Of a stretch of 64,000 nucleotides of DNA, positions 39,373-48,954 are shown in pieces. Source of the DNA: Neomesorhizobium sp963726065 (GTDB lineage: Bacteria > Pseudomonadota > Alphaproteobacteria > Rhizobiales > Rhizobiaceae); contig CAVSAU010000016.1 in NCBI GenBank assembly GCA_963726065.1, positions 186,001-250,000 on the forward strand, written 5' to 3'. A program made the position numbers and the translations under genes. Numbering within the stretch: the stretch's first letter is position 1; each line of letters begins with the position of its first letter. The notes beneath the pieces are model-generated. The model saw only the letters and a program-made list of their open reading frames with translations. It made no database searches and was not told the origin of the DNA.

Positions 39373-40242
39373 CCGACCGCGCCGACATCCACAGCCGAGA
39401 CCGTCGGCAGCTTCGTCGCGAAGGCCTTCGCCAACCGCTCCTTCCTCAGTCGGCTTCGTCATCACCGCGCTGATCGCGGCGATGGCGCTGGTGTCGTTCT
39501 TCTGGACGCCCTACGACGTGACCAAGCTGATCGTCGCCGACCGCATGCAGCCGCCTTCGGCCGCGCATCTGTTCGGCACCGACCATTTCGGCCGCGACGT
39601 GCTTTCGATGATCATGGTCGGCGCGCGCAACTCGATCGCGGTGGCGCTGGTCGCGGTCGGCATCGGCATGGGGCTCGGCGTGCCGCTCGGCTGCTGGGCG
39701 GCGGCGCGCGGCGGCCTCGTCGACGAGGTCGCTGATGCGCTTCAACGATCTCGTCTTCGCCTTCCCGGCGCTGCTGTCGGCGATCATGATCACCGCGATC
39801 TTCGGCCCGGGCGCGATCAACGCCATCATCGCCATCGGCATCTTCAACATCCCGGTCTTCGCGCGCGTCGCCCGCGCCGGCGCGCTGGCGCTGTGGCCGC
39901 GCGAGTTCATCCTCGCCGCGCGCGCCGCCGGCAAGGGCAAGGCGCTGATCACCGTCGAGCACATCCTGCCCAACATCGCCAACCTGCTGCTGGTGCAGGG
40001 CACGATCCAGTTCGCGCTCGGCATCCTGGCCGAAGCCGGGCTCTCCTATGTCGGGCTCGGCGCGCAGCCGCCGATGCCGAGCTGGGGCCGCATGCTGTTC
40101 GACGCGCAGACGCGCATGATCGTGGCGCCCTACCTCGCGCATCTTCCCGGGCTTCGCCATCGTCCTCACCGTGCTCGGCCTCAACCTGCTCGGCGACGGC
40201 CTCTCCGACATGCTCGACCCGAAGCTGAGGCGGCAGCGGTGA
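39369..40242 (+). CDS. Peptide ABC transporter permease (DppC type)
   Basis: Second permease. Joined product of about 288 residues: ALIAAMALVSFFWTPYDV, the DppC hallmark LFGTDHFGRDVLSMIMVGAR, RFNDLVFAFPALLSAIMI, the coupling loop ILAARAAGKGKALITVEHIL and the end GFAIVLTVLGLNLLGDGLSD with LDPKLRRQR. Single extra bases lie near 39402, 39449, 39731 and 40140. It is tightly packed between DppB-like and ATPase genes, with start and stop overlaps on both sides. Confidence 0.85.
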
Positions 40243-41902
40243 GCCTGCTCGAGATCGAGAACCTGTCGCGTCGAGATCGGCGACACGCCGATCCTGAGCG
40301 GCGTCGACCTGACCATCGACGCCGGCGAGGTGATGGGGCTGGTCGGCGAATCCGGCTCGGGCAAGTCGATGACGGCGCTGACCGTCATGCGGCTGCTGCC
40401 GGACGCCGCGCGCGCCGCCGGCCGCGTCACGCTTCGACGGCATCGACATCCTCGCCGCCACCGAGGACCAGATGTGCGCGCTGCGCGGCGACGACATCGG
40501 CATGGTGTTCCAGGAGCCGATGACGGCGCTGAACCCGGTCAAGACGATCGGCGAGCAGGTCGCCGAAGGCATTCGCTGGCACACCGGCGCCAACCGCGCC
40601 GAGGCCGAGGAGCGGGCGCGCAAGATGCTCGACCGCGTCGGCCTGCCCGAGGCGAAATTTCCGCTGTCGCGCTATCCGCACGAACTGTCCGGCGGCCAGC
40701 GCCAGCGCGTCGTCATCGCCATCGCCTGCGCGCTGAAGCCGAAGCTGCTGATCGCCGACGAGCCGACGACGGCGCTCGACGTCGTGCTGCAGAAGCAGAT
40801 CCTCGAACTGCTGCGCGACCTCGTCGACGAGAACCGCATGGGCCTGCTGCTGATCTCGCACGACCTCGCCGTGGTGACCGACATGGCCGACCGCATCACC
40901 ATCCTGCGCCACGGCGAGGTGATGGAGGCAGGCGAGACGGCGCGCACGCTGTCGGAGCAGATGCATCCCTATACGCGCCAGCTGGCGCAGGCCTCGATGC
41001 ATGTGCCGGCAGCGCGCGCCATTTGCGCTCCCCACTCGCTGGGCAGACCGCGCCGCGGGCAAAGATCAGCCCGCCCTCCTGTCGACGTCGAAAACGTCGT
41101 CGCGCGACTATCCCGGCCGCCGCACTGTCGCTGTTCCGCACGCGCCGAGCCGTTCCGCGCCGTCGACGATGTCTCCTTCTCGATCAGCCCGGCCAGTCGA
41201 CGGCGCTGGTCGGCCGTTCCGGCTGCGGGAAGTCGACGCTCGCCCGCATGATCCTGGCGCTCGACCGGCCGACCGGCGGGCGACGATCCGCTTCCTCGGC
41301 GAGACGCTGACCGGCAAGGACGAGGCCGCAGCTGAAGCCGCGCGCGGCGCAACATGCAGGTGGTGTTCCAGGATCCCTACGGCTCGTTCAATCCGCGCCA
41401 CAAGGTCGAGCGGCTGGTCGCCGAGCCGCTGCATCTCCTGGACAAGAAGCCGACGCGGCCGAGCGGCGCGAGCATGGTCGCCGCCGCGCTGCACGAGGTC
41501 GGCCTGCAGCCCGACGCGACATCGACAAATATCCGCACGAATTCTCCGGCGGCCAGCGCCAGCGCCTGTCGATCGCGCGCGCCATCATCACCCGGCCGAA
41601 GCTGATCGTCGCCGACGAGCCGGTCTCGGCGCTCGACGTTTCGATCCGCGCCCAGATCCTCGACCTGTTCGCCGATCTCAACAGCCGGCTCGGCGTCGCC
41701 TATCTGTTCATCACCCACGACCTGACGGTCGCGCGCGCCATCACCGACGACGTGATGGTGATGCATGAGGGCCGGATCGTCGAGACGCGGCACGACGGCC
41801 GAGGTGCTCGACCATCCGCAATCGGAGGCCGCCAAGGCTCTGGTCGCCGCCGCACCCGACCTGCACCGGGCCATCGCGCGGCGGCTGCAGGAACAGGGCT
41901 GA
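40239..41902 (+). CDS. Fused double ATPase of the peptide ABC transporter (YejF/GsiA type)
   Basis: One continuous gene of about 554 codons carries both nucleotide-binding domains. Domain 1 has GLVGESGSGKSMTALTVMRL (Walker A), VFQEPMTALNPV (Q-loop), LSGGQRQRVVIAIACAL (signature) and LLIADEPTTALDV. Domain 2 has ALVGRSGCGKSTLARMILAL, VVFQDPYGSFNPRHKVERLV, FSGGQRQRLSIARAI and LIVADEPVSALDVSIRAQIL. The linker (MHVPARHLRSPLAGQTAPRA) has no stop or new start. The GTG at 40239 overlaps the permease stop. Frame breaks cluster in the linker and around 41085-41350. Confidence 0.83.
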
Positions 41903-41924
41903 CAGCAGGCTTCGTCGCCTCGCA

Positions 41925-42343
41925 CCGAGATCGTTCGGACTCGACGCCCAGCAGTTCGAGCGTGCGCTTCAGCAGCCGGATCTCCTGCTCGGCAAGCTGC
42001 GGTGTCGGCCTTGGCGATCTCGGCCATGTGGCGCGCCAGCAGTCTTGCGGCGCTCGAGATCGAGGTTGCGGAACAGGGCGATCGCCTGCGCGCCGCTGGT
42101 CTCGTAGCCGAAGTCGTTGAGATATTCGATGACGCCGTCGAGGCTTTCGCCCTCGATGCCGAACGCCTCGCGGCAGATGCGCCGGAACATCGCCATCTCG
42201 GTGTCGCCGACCTTGCCGTCGGCGAGGATCATGCGGAACAGCAGCAGCAGTTCGGCCGAAAGCACCGGATCGTCGGCGACCTTGCGCACGCCGGGATCGC
42301 CCTCGATCATCATGCGCACCTTGGCAAGAACACTATCAAGCAT
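41925..42343 (-). CDS. TerB-like protein, 3-prime frame uncertain
   Basis: A small all-helical TerB-family protein (tellurite-resistance-like domain, also common in co-chaperones). The N-terminal 100 residues are intact: AELLLLFRMILADGKVGDTE, MFRRICREAFGIEGESLDG, VIEYLNDFGYETSGAQAIAL. An extra base near 42048 moves the rest (ARHMAEIAKADTELAEQE-like, then RLLKRTLELLGVE) to another frame, so the exact stop is not clear; the end given is approximate. AGGGGA lies seven bases before the ATG at 42343. It converges on the transporter operon. Confidence 0.7.
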
Positions 42344-42375
42344 CGGCAATCCCCTGACTCGGTCGCAGGACCGTA

Positions 42376-42428
42376 AAGCATTTTGCAGCCAGGTGGAATC
42401 GCCTGGCGTCACACAAATGCGGCCAGAC
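42376..42428 (+). repeat. GCATTTTGCAGCC structured repeat, copy 1
   Basis: The segment agcattttgcagccaggtg, gaat, cgcctggcgt and aaatgcggc contains an inner stem GCCAGGTG/CGCCTGGC and an outer pairing GCATTT/AAATGC. The second copy at 50085-50134 keeps both stems with different bases. Confidence 0.6.
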
Positions 42429-42508
42429 AAGCGGAAATCCGGCTTGCGCAAACGGCCCGGCTGTGGTCGAAGCAACCGCCCGCCACAGGTACCGTACCGC
42501 CTCCCCCG

Positions 42509-43298
42509 ATGATCGATCCCGCCACCGATGTCCTGCTGTTGCTCGGCCTCGCCGCATTTTGCGCCGGCTTCATCGATTCGATTGCCGGCGGCGGCGGGCT
42601 GATCACCATCCCGGCCCTGCTGCTGGCCGGCTTCGCCCCGGTCGAGGCGCTTGGCACCAACAAGCTGCAAGGCCTGTTCGGCTCCGGTTCGGCAACCATC
42701 GCCTATGCCTCGAAAGGCTTGGTCGATCTGCGCCGGCAATTGCCCGCGGCAGCGCTTTCCTGCGCCGGTTCGGTGATCGGCGCATTCGTGGCGACCGTCC
42801 TGCCCGGCGAGCTGCTGCGCATCGCCCTGCCCTTCCTGCTGGTCGCCATCGCGCTCTATTTCGCCTTCAAGCCCAATATGGACGATGTCGACCGCGCCGA
42901 GCGCCTGTCGCCTTTGCTGTTCGGGCTGACGATCGTGCCGCTGATCGGCTTTTACGACGGCATGTTCGGTCCCGGCGCCGGTTCGTTCTTCATGCTGGCT
43001 TTCGTCTCGCTCGCCGGCTACGGCGTGCTCAAGGCGACCGCGCACACCAAGCTCCTGAACTTCGCCTCCAACATCGGCGGCTTCGCCGCTCTTCGCCGCG
43101 GTCGGCGCGGTGTCGTGGAAGGTCGGGCCTTGATGATGGGCGTAGCTCAGTTTCTCGGCGCCCGCGCCGGCGCGGGCCTGGCGATGAGGATCGGCGCAAG
43201 GCTGATCAAGCCGCTGCTGGTGATCGTCTGCCTGCGCTCTGGCTGTGCGCCTGCTGATCGATCCCGCGCATCCGCTGCGTGTCATGATCGGCATCTGA
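42509..43298 (+). CDS. TSUP-family (TauE/SafE) membrane permease
   Basis: A sulfite/organosulfonate exporter-like carrier of about 260 residues with seven or eight hydrophobic helices. The first motif, FCAGFIDSIAGGGGLITIPA, and the second, LIGFYDGMFGPGAGSFFMLA, are the two family signatures. After two single-base shifts (near 43092-43130 and 43240) it ends LLIDPAHPLRVMIGI. The family moves sulfite, taurine-derived or acetate-like anions; with a sulfite dehydrogenase in the same window, a sulfur role is possible but the genes are 8 kb apart. Confidence 0.82.
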
Positions 43299-43356
43299 CC
43301 GCTCTCCACGCTTGCGTCTTTGAGGCCGCCGTCACATCGCCTATGATGCCTCCGCG

Positions 43357-44197
43357 ATGATGCCTTGGGTCGAGACAGCGGCTGGGCCGCTCCCGCCTGT
43401 CGAGGGCGGGTTCATGATGGTGCACCGCGCGCCGAAACCCGCGCTGCGCGATGCCGTCATCGACATCATCGGCTACCATGAACACCTGCCTGGACATTTC
43501 CGCCAGATCGAACTGGCCTCGCTGATCGTGCCGCTGATCATCAGTTTCGGCGACCCCTTCGCCATCGGGCTCGGGCGCTTGCCCGGCCGCAACGATCTCT
43601 TCGGCAGCTTCGCAGCCGGGCTCTACGGCGGTCCGGTCATCATCGATTCCTTCGGCTCGTCCTGCTGCATCCAGGTGAATTTCACACCGCCCGGCGCATA
43701 CCGCTTCTTCGGCCTGCCCATGCACGAACTGGCCGACCGCATGGTCACGCTGGACGACCTCTATGGCAGCGAAGCAATCGCGCTGCGCGACCAGCTCGGT
43801 GAACAGCCGGACTGGGATCGGCGCTTCGACCTGATCGAGGCTTTCGTCGAAGACCGCCTGACCGGCCATGAAAAGCCTTCATCCGCGACCGCCTGGGCCT
43901 ATGCCGAGCTTTTGCGCAGCGGCGGCACGCAGGCGCGTCGAGGCGATCGCCGAAAAACTCGACTGGAGCCGCAAGCATCTGGTGGAGAAATTCCGCGCCG
44001 AGATCGGCCTGGCGCCCAAGACGGTCGGCCGCATGGCCCGCTTCAACCGGGCGCTCGGTCTGGCGCGAACCCGCACCGCCGGCGGCTGGGCCGGCATCGC
44101 CGCCGAATGCGGCTACGCCGACCAGGCGCATTTCGTCCGCGAATTCTCGGAATTCGCCGGCGAACCGCCGACCGCTTGGGCCGCACGGCTGGCATAG
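43357..44197 (+). CDS. AraC-family transcriptional regulator, frame interrupted
   Basis: A regulator of about 279 residues with an N-terminal sensor (MVHRAPKPALRDAVIDIIGY, YHEHLPGHFRQIELASLIV, DSFGSSCCIQVNFTPPGAYR) and a C-terminal double helix-turn-helix (AIAEKLDWSRKHLVEKFRAE, GWAGIAAECGYADQAHFVRE). One extra base near 43938 separates the two parts. The cysteine pair in the sensor could be coincidental. The likely target is the VOC/cupin pair 180 bases downstream or the TSUP gene upstream; neither is shown by the sequence. Confidence 0.82.
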
Positions 44198-44205
44198 CGA
44201 CGCTG

Positions 44206-44256
44206 CCGATCTCCCCCTTTTGGGGATGTCCGGCAGGACAGAGGGGGCAACGTAGG
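44206..44256. repeat. CTCCCCC...GGGGA rhizobial intergenic element
   Basis: gatctccccctttt, ggggatgtccggcaggacag, agggggcaacgtag follows the araC stop codon. It shares the arm sequence of the larger inverted pair at 60782-60909. Confidence 0.6.
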
Positions 44257-44380
44257 GCCAAGAGCAGATATCCAGGTCAGGCCGGCATCGCCTGAACCAT
44301 GCTCGGTAACATTTCTTCAAGACGCCGGCGCCGGCGGCTGTCATCCTTGCCGCATCTCAAACAGCCCCAGGGAGACCAAA

Positions 44381-44807
44381 ATGGCCACCAACGCAACCAT
44401 CGAAGCGCCGCGCATCTATCCCACCTTCCGCTACCGCGACGCCCCCAAGATGATCGACTTCCTGTGCGAAGCATTCGGCTTCGCCGTCCACGCCAAATAT
44501 ATGGATGGCGCCTTCGTTTCCCACGCCCAGCTGGCGTTCGGCTCGTCGATGATCATGCTCGGCACGGTGCGCGACGACGACTACGGCAGGATGGTCGGCG
44601 GACCGGCCGACGGCGGCAAGTCGATCTACGTGGTTTGCGACGACATCGACGCGCTCTTCGCACGCGCCAAGGACAGCCGGCGCGGTCGTCGAGGAAGAAC
44701 CGACGAACCGCGACTATGGAAGCCGCGAATTCATCTGCCGCGACCCGGAAGGCAATGTCTGGTCGTTCGGCACCTACTGGCCGAAGGCCCATGAAAAAGC
44801 CGGGTGA
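44381..44807 (+). CDS. VOC-family (glyoxalase-like) protein
   Basis: A single vicinal-oxygen-chelate domain of about 141 residues, of the PhnB-like subgroup: IYPTFRYRDAPKMIDFLCEA, FGFAVHAKYMDGAFVSHAQL, SSMIMLGTVRDDDYGRM, and after a shift near 44678 the end NRDYGSREFICRDPEGNVWS with FGTYWPK. Metal-binding His and Glu positions are retained, but the substrate is not predictable. Its end overlaps the next gene by 17 bases. Confidence 0.78.
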
Positions 44808-45226
44808 ACCGCTCCGCGCGCCAGTTGAACCCGGCGTGATCCTGCTCGCCCCGGAGGCCGGGCGCACCTACGATCTCGGCGGTATGCGTGCCGTCTTCAA
44901 GGCCGACGGCGGCGAGACCGGCGACCGTTATTCGGTTTCGGAATGGTGGCTGGAGCCGCGCACGGCCGGGCCGGGGGCGCATCCCCACGATGCCAACGAC
45001 GAGATCTTCTACGTCATCGAAGGCACGCCCAGTCCTGCGTGTCGGCAATGAATGGATCACGGCCTCGCGCGGCACCTTCTTCCGCATTCCGGCCGGCGTC
45101 ACCCACGATTTCGAGAACCGCAGCGGCGAACGGGCGGGCCTGCTCAACCTGTTCATCCCCGGCGGCTTCGAACAGAACATGCCGGCCATCGTCGACTGGT
45201 TCCGGCAGGAGAAGACAAACAGATAG
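44791..45226 (+). CDS. Cupin-domain protein, frame interrupted
   Basis: A cupin of about 145 residues. Motif 1 is GPGAHPHDANDEIFYVIEG (His, His, Glu metal ligands); motif 2 follows a shift near 45038 as FRIPAGVTHDFENRSGE with the third His. It begins inside the 3-prime end of the VOC gene, so the two are co-translated. No enzymatic role can be named. The sequence GGFEQNMPAIVDWFRQEKTNR-like end is intact. Confidence 0.77.
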
Positions 45227-45387
45227 AGCGGCCTATGCCGCTTCAGGGCGTGTTGAGATTCGGGTCAGGGCGAACCGAGAATGGTGGATTTCGAGAACCG
45301 GAGCGCAGCGGACAGTTGGGTACGCAGGCACCGGAAGCGCAGAAAGCCGCCATTTGTTGGCCGGCATCCCCTGAATATCAGCATGCC

Positions 45388-46860
45388 CTAACGCGCCAGG
45401 CCGAAAATCGCGTCGCAGTCGAGATGTTTTTCAAGATGGGCGGCGATCGCATCGAGCGCCCGCTCCACCTCGGCGCGATAGTCGACGCCGCCGCCGGTTA
45501 CGCCCAGGCTTTCGAGGAAGCGCGCGCGAAATTCGTCGGCGCCGAACAGGCCGTGCAGGTAGGTGCCGAACACTCTTGCCGTCGGCCGAGGTCGCCCCGT
45601 CGTCGACGCCGTTGATGACCGTCGACAGGACGCAGGCAGTCCGGACCGAAGGTGCGGCCGAGATGGATTTCGTAACCGGAGAGCGGCGTGCCGAACGGCA
45701 CCGAATGCGCTGACACATTGCGCACCGTCTTTTCCGGCTCCATCACCGTCTCGATGTCGAGCAGTCCGAGCCCTTCGGCTTCGGTCACGGTTCCTTCGAT
45801 GCCATCCGGGTCGCGCACGGTGCGGCCGAGCATCTGGTAGCCGCCGCAGATGCCCGACGACATGCCCGCCGCGCCGCCGGTGGTCGGCAAGATCGCGGTG
45901 CCAGCCGTTTTCGCGGAATTTCAGCAGGTCGCCGATGGTCGATTTCGAACCGGGGATGACCACCAGCCCGGCATCCGCCGGCAGCTTCTTGCCGGGTGGC
46001 ACGAACACCACCTCGACTTGCGGTTCGGCGCGCAGCGGGTCGAGATCGTCGAAATTGGCGATGCGCCCGAGCATCGGCACCGCGACCTTCAGCGCCTTCT
46101 TCTCGCCCGATGCCAGCCGCTCCAGGATGACCGAATCCTCCGAGGGCAGAAGGGCTGCCTCCTTGAGCCACGGCACCACGCCGAAGCAGCGCCAGCCGGT
46201 GAAGCGGTCGATCGCGGCGATCCCGTCGTCGAACAGCGTGATGTCGCCGCGAAATTTGTTGATGAGGTAGCCGACGATCATGCGCCGGTCTTCCTCCGGC
46301 AGGATCAGGTGGGTGCCGGCGATCGAGGCGATGACGCCGCCGCGGTCGATGTCGCCGACGAGGATCACCGGCACGTCGGCGCGGGTGGCAAAGCCCATAT
46401 TGGCGATGTCGCGCGGCCTGAGATTGATCTCCGCCGGCGAGCCCGCGCCTTCGACGACGACCAGATCGGCGCCCTCGCCGAGCTTGCCCCAGGAATCCAT
46501 CACCGCTTCGGCGAGCTTCGGCTTCAGCGCCTGATAGTCGCGCGCCTTCGCCTGACCGAACACCTTGCCCTGCACGACCACCTGGGCGCCGATATCGCTT
46601 TGCGGCTTCAGCAGAACCGGGTTCATGTGGATCGACGGCGGCACTCCGCAGGCGATCGCCTGCAGCCATTGCGCGCGGCCGATCTCGCCACCCGAAGCCT
46701 CGCCGGGAATGTCGGCGACGGCTGCATTGTTCGACATGTTCTGCGGCTTGAACGGGCGCACCGCCATGCCTCGGTTTCTGGCGGCGCGGCAAAGCCCCGC
46801 CACCAGCACCGTCTTGCCGACATCCGAGCCAGTGCCCTGCAGCATGATCGCCTTGGCCAT
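45388..46860 (-). CDS. cobQ: Cobyric acid synthase CobQ
   Basis: Amidates four side chains of adenosylcobyrinic diamide in vitamin B12 synthesis. About 485 residues: N-terminal dethiobiotin-synthetase-like domain (MLQGTGSDVGKTVLVAGLCR, RPFKPQNMSNNAAV, VVVEGAGSPAEINLRPRDIA) and a C-terminal type 1 glutamine amidotransferase domain (VVIPGSKSTIGDLLKF). The catalytic Cys motif GICGGYQMLG and the final His in FGTYLHGLF are recovered after extra bases near 45895 and 45590. B12 supply would matter for corrinoid enzymes such as MttB-type methyltransferases. It follows the DMSP-lyase-like cupin by two bases. Confidence 0.9.
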   Translation of the reverse strand: MAKAIMLQGTGSDVGKTVLVAGLCRAARNRGMAVRPFKPQNMSNNAAVADIPGEASGGEIGRAQWLQAIACGVPPSIHMNPVLLKPQSDIGAQVVVQGKVFGQAKARDYQALKPKLAEAVMDSWGKLGEGADLVVVEGAGSPAEINLRPRDIANMGFATRADVPVILVGDIDRGGVIASIAGTHLILPEEDRRMIVGYLINKFRGDITLFDDGIAAIDRFTGWRCFGVVPWLKEAALLPSEDSVILERLASGEKKALKVAVPMLGRIANFDDLDPLRAEPQVEVVFVPPGKKLPADAGLVVIPGSKSTIGDLLKFRENGWHRDLADHRRRGGHVVGHLRRLPDARPHRARPGWHRRNRDRSRRARTARHRDGDGAGKDGAQCVSAFGAVRHAALRLRNPSRPHLRSGLPASCRRSSTASTTGRPRPTARVFGTYLHGLFGADEFRARFLESLGVTGGGVDYRAEVERALDAIAAHLEKHLDCDAIFGLAR

Positions 46861-46862
46861 GG

Positions 46863-47475
46863 TCAGCCGGCTCCCTGCCCGGCAGCGGCAATCGTCGACT
46901 TTTGCGCCAGGTCGCCGCCGCGCCAGAGATAGAGAGCCAGAAGCGGTTCGCCGCCGGTGCGCATCGCATGGCTGACGTTGGAGGCGTGGTGGATGACTTC
47001 GCCGCCGCGCCTGCGGCGGAAACGCTCCGTCGCCCATGCGCCACTCGGCAGCGCCGGTCAGCGGAATGTAGATCTCCTCGGCGACGTGATGATGATCGGG
47101 ATAGACCACGCCGGGGCCAAGAATCAGAAAGCCCGCCGCAACCCGTTCGTTGCGGAAATGGCCGCGCGTGCCGAACAGTTCGACCCAGCCGTAATTATCG
47201 ATGAAATGCTGGCCGAAATCCGCAGCGGTATAGGTCTGGCCCCAGCGCAGCGCGCTTGCCTGCTGCGCCAGGCGCATCGCAAGCTCGCGTTCGCCCGGCG
47301 CAGTGAGATCAACCGCTTGGCGCAGATGTTTCAAGCAGTCCAGCCCGTTTGCGTGCAGCTTGCGCTCCGGCATGTCCCAATCGATGCCGCCGAGAAAATC
47401 GCGCACAGGCGGCGCATCCGTCCGCATCAGGTAGCTACGGAAAGCCTGCAGCAGTTCGTCGAAAATTGTCGCCAC
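46863..47475 (-). CDS. DMSP lyase-family cupin (DddQ/DddL-like)
   Basis: A 203-residue protein matching the cupin family of dimethylsulfoniopropionate lyases, which split DMSP to dimethyl sulfide and acrylate. The metal and base motif GPGVVYPDHHHVAEEIYIPL gives His-x3-Glu-x-Tyr, as in DddQ; the last metal His is in ASNVSHAMRTG about 33 residues after the Tyr, recovered after one extra base near 47035. The N-terminal helical part (LLQAFRSYLMRTDAPPVRDF, LGWVELFGTRGHF-like) also matches. Its stop is two bases before cobQ. Many family members in soil bacteria are untested, so activity is inference. Confidence 0.72.
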
Positions 47476-47566
47476 GTCGTGTCTCGCGCATGCATTGGCG
47501 CACAGCCGCTCTGTCCTGCATCGGGTTGCGCGGCGGCATCATTGGTCTAGATTGAGGCTCGCGCCT

Positions 47567-47641
47567 AGTGGAGCGAATTTGACATTCGCATCCCATTTGA
47601 CATCACGCGCACGCTGTGAATGTCAAATTCAAAGCTCCACT
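47567..47641. repeat. Nested inverted repeat before acd
   Basis: Two pairs of perfect arms are nested: AGTGGAGC (47567-47574) with GCTCCACT (47634-47641), and inside them ATTTGACATTC (47577-47587) with GAATGTCAAAT (47618-47628). A further ATTTGACAT lies in the loop. It sits 28 bases before the acyl-CoA dehydrogenase start and may be an intergenic repeat with promoter or leader effects. Confidence 0.65.
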
Positions 47642-47668
47642 GGAACCAAAAACGTCAGGGAGGACGCC

Positions 47669-48841
47669 ATGGACGCCGTCGTCGGAACCGCCGGTCAATT
47701 CGAACTCAACGAAGACCAGCGCGCCATCCAGGACATGGCTCGCGCCTTCGCGGCCGATCGCGTCGCTCCCAACGCGCTGGAATGGGACAAGAAGCGGCAT
47801 TTTCCCGACGATGTGATCCGCGAGACCGGCCCGCTCGGCCTCGGCGGCATCTATATCAGCGACGATGTCGGCGGCTCCGGCCTCGGCCGGCTCGATGCGG
47901 TGCTCATTTTCGAGGCGCTGTCGCAGGCCTGCCCGGCTTTCGCGTCCTTCATTTCCATCCACAACATGGCGTCGTGGATGATCGACGTGTTCGGCAATGA
48001 CGAGCAGCGCCAGCGTTTCCTGCCGAAACTGACCTCGATGGAACTGCTGGGCAGCTATTGCCTGACCGAACCCGGCTCCGGCTCCGATGCCGCCGCCTTG
48101 AAGACGCGCGCCGTGCGTTCCGGCGGCAATGGCAGCGACTACGTGCTGAATGGCGCCAAGCAGTTCATTTCCGGCGCCGGCGACAGCGATGTCTATGTCA
48201 CCATGGTGCGCACCGGCGAAGACGGCCCAAAAGGCATTTCCACCCTGGTCATCCCCAAGGACGCGCCTGGTCTTTCCTTCGGCGCGGTGGAAAACAAGAT
48301 GGGCTGGCACATGCAGTCGACCCGCCAGGTCATCTTCGAGGATTGCAAGGTGCCGGCGGAGAACCTTTTGACCGGCGAAGGGGCCGGCTTCCGCATCGCC
48401 ATGGCCGGCCTCGACGGCGGCCGCCTCAATATCGCCGCCTGCTCGCTGGGCGGCGCGCAGTCGGCATTCGACAAGGCGCTGGGTTATGCCGACGAGCGCA
48501 AGGCGTTCGGCCAGAAGATCAACCAGTTCCAGGCCCTGCAGTTCAAGCTGGCCGATATGGAAACGGAGTTGCAGGCATCGCGCATGCTGCTCTACACGGC
48601 AGCCTCGAAGCTCGACCGCAAGGCGCCCGATGCCGGCAAATGGTCGGCGATGGCCAAGCGCTTCGTCACCGATACCGGCTTCGACATCGCCAACGACGCG
48701 TTGCAGATTTTCGGCGGCTACGGCTATCTCCACGACTACGGCATGGAAAAACTGGTACGCGACCTGCGCGTCCACCAGATTCTCGAAGGCACCAACGAGA
48801 TCATGCGCGTCATCATCGCAAGGCATTTGATTGGAAGGTAG
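47669..48841 (+). CDS. Isobutyryl-CoA dehydrogenase-type acyl-CoA dehydrogenase
   Basis: A 390-residue FAD enzyme. It shows the family signatures GSYCLTEPGSGSDAAALKTR and FGKKI-like QKINQFQALQFKLADMETEL, and near the end the catalytic Glu region QILEGTNEIMRVIIARHLIG. GGGAGG precedes the ATG. The gene is followed 113 bases later by mmsB, so isobutyryl-CoA in valine breakdown is the most likely substrate; a short/branched-chain dehydrogenase is the alternative. The frame is intact. Confidence 0.87.
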   Translation: MDAVVGTAGQFELNEDQRAIQDMARAFAADRVAPNALEWDKKRHFPDDVIRETGPLGLGGIYISDDVGGSGLGRLDAVLIFEALSQACPAFASFISIHNMASWMIDVFGNDEQRQRFLPKLTSMELLGSYCLTEPGSGSDAAALKTRAVRSGGNGSDYVLNGAKQFISGAGDSDVYVTMVRTGEDGPKGISTLVIPKDAPGLSFGAVENKMGWHMQSTRQVIFEDCKVPAENLLTGEGAGFRIAMAGLDGGRLNIAACSLGGAQSAFDKALGYADERKAFGQKINQFQALQFKLADMETELQASRMLLYTAASKLDRKAPDAGKWSAMAKRFVTDTGFDIANDALQIFGGYGYLHDYGMEKLVRDLRVHQILEGTNEIMRVIIARHLIGR

Positions 48842-48859
48842 CGAATAGGGCAGTCGGTA

Positions 48860-48935
48860 TTAGGCAGTCGGCAGTCGCAATGCGCGATCTTGCTAAGCAA
48901 AAGCCGAAGAACTTCGCCTACTGCCTACTGCCTAA
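48860..48935. repeat. TTAGGCAGT/ACTGCCTAA inverted repeat
   Basis: TTAGGCAGTCGGCAGT at 48860-48875 pairs with ACTGCCTACTGCCTAA at 48920-48935 at 15 of 16 positions. The arms are themselves made of a repeated 7-mer unit (gcagtcg/ctactgc). It fills the gap between acd and mmsB. Confidence 0.65.
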
Positions 48936-48954
48936 CTCCCGGAGGAACCGCACA

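Noticed and set aside
24787..42000. Programmed frameshifting as an explanation of the interrupted genes
   Set aside because: The sites share no slippery sequence, are too many per gene, and occur in highly expressed housekeeping functions.
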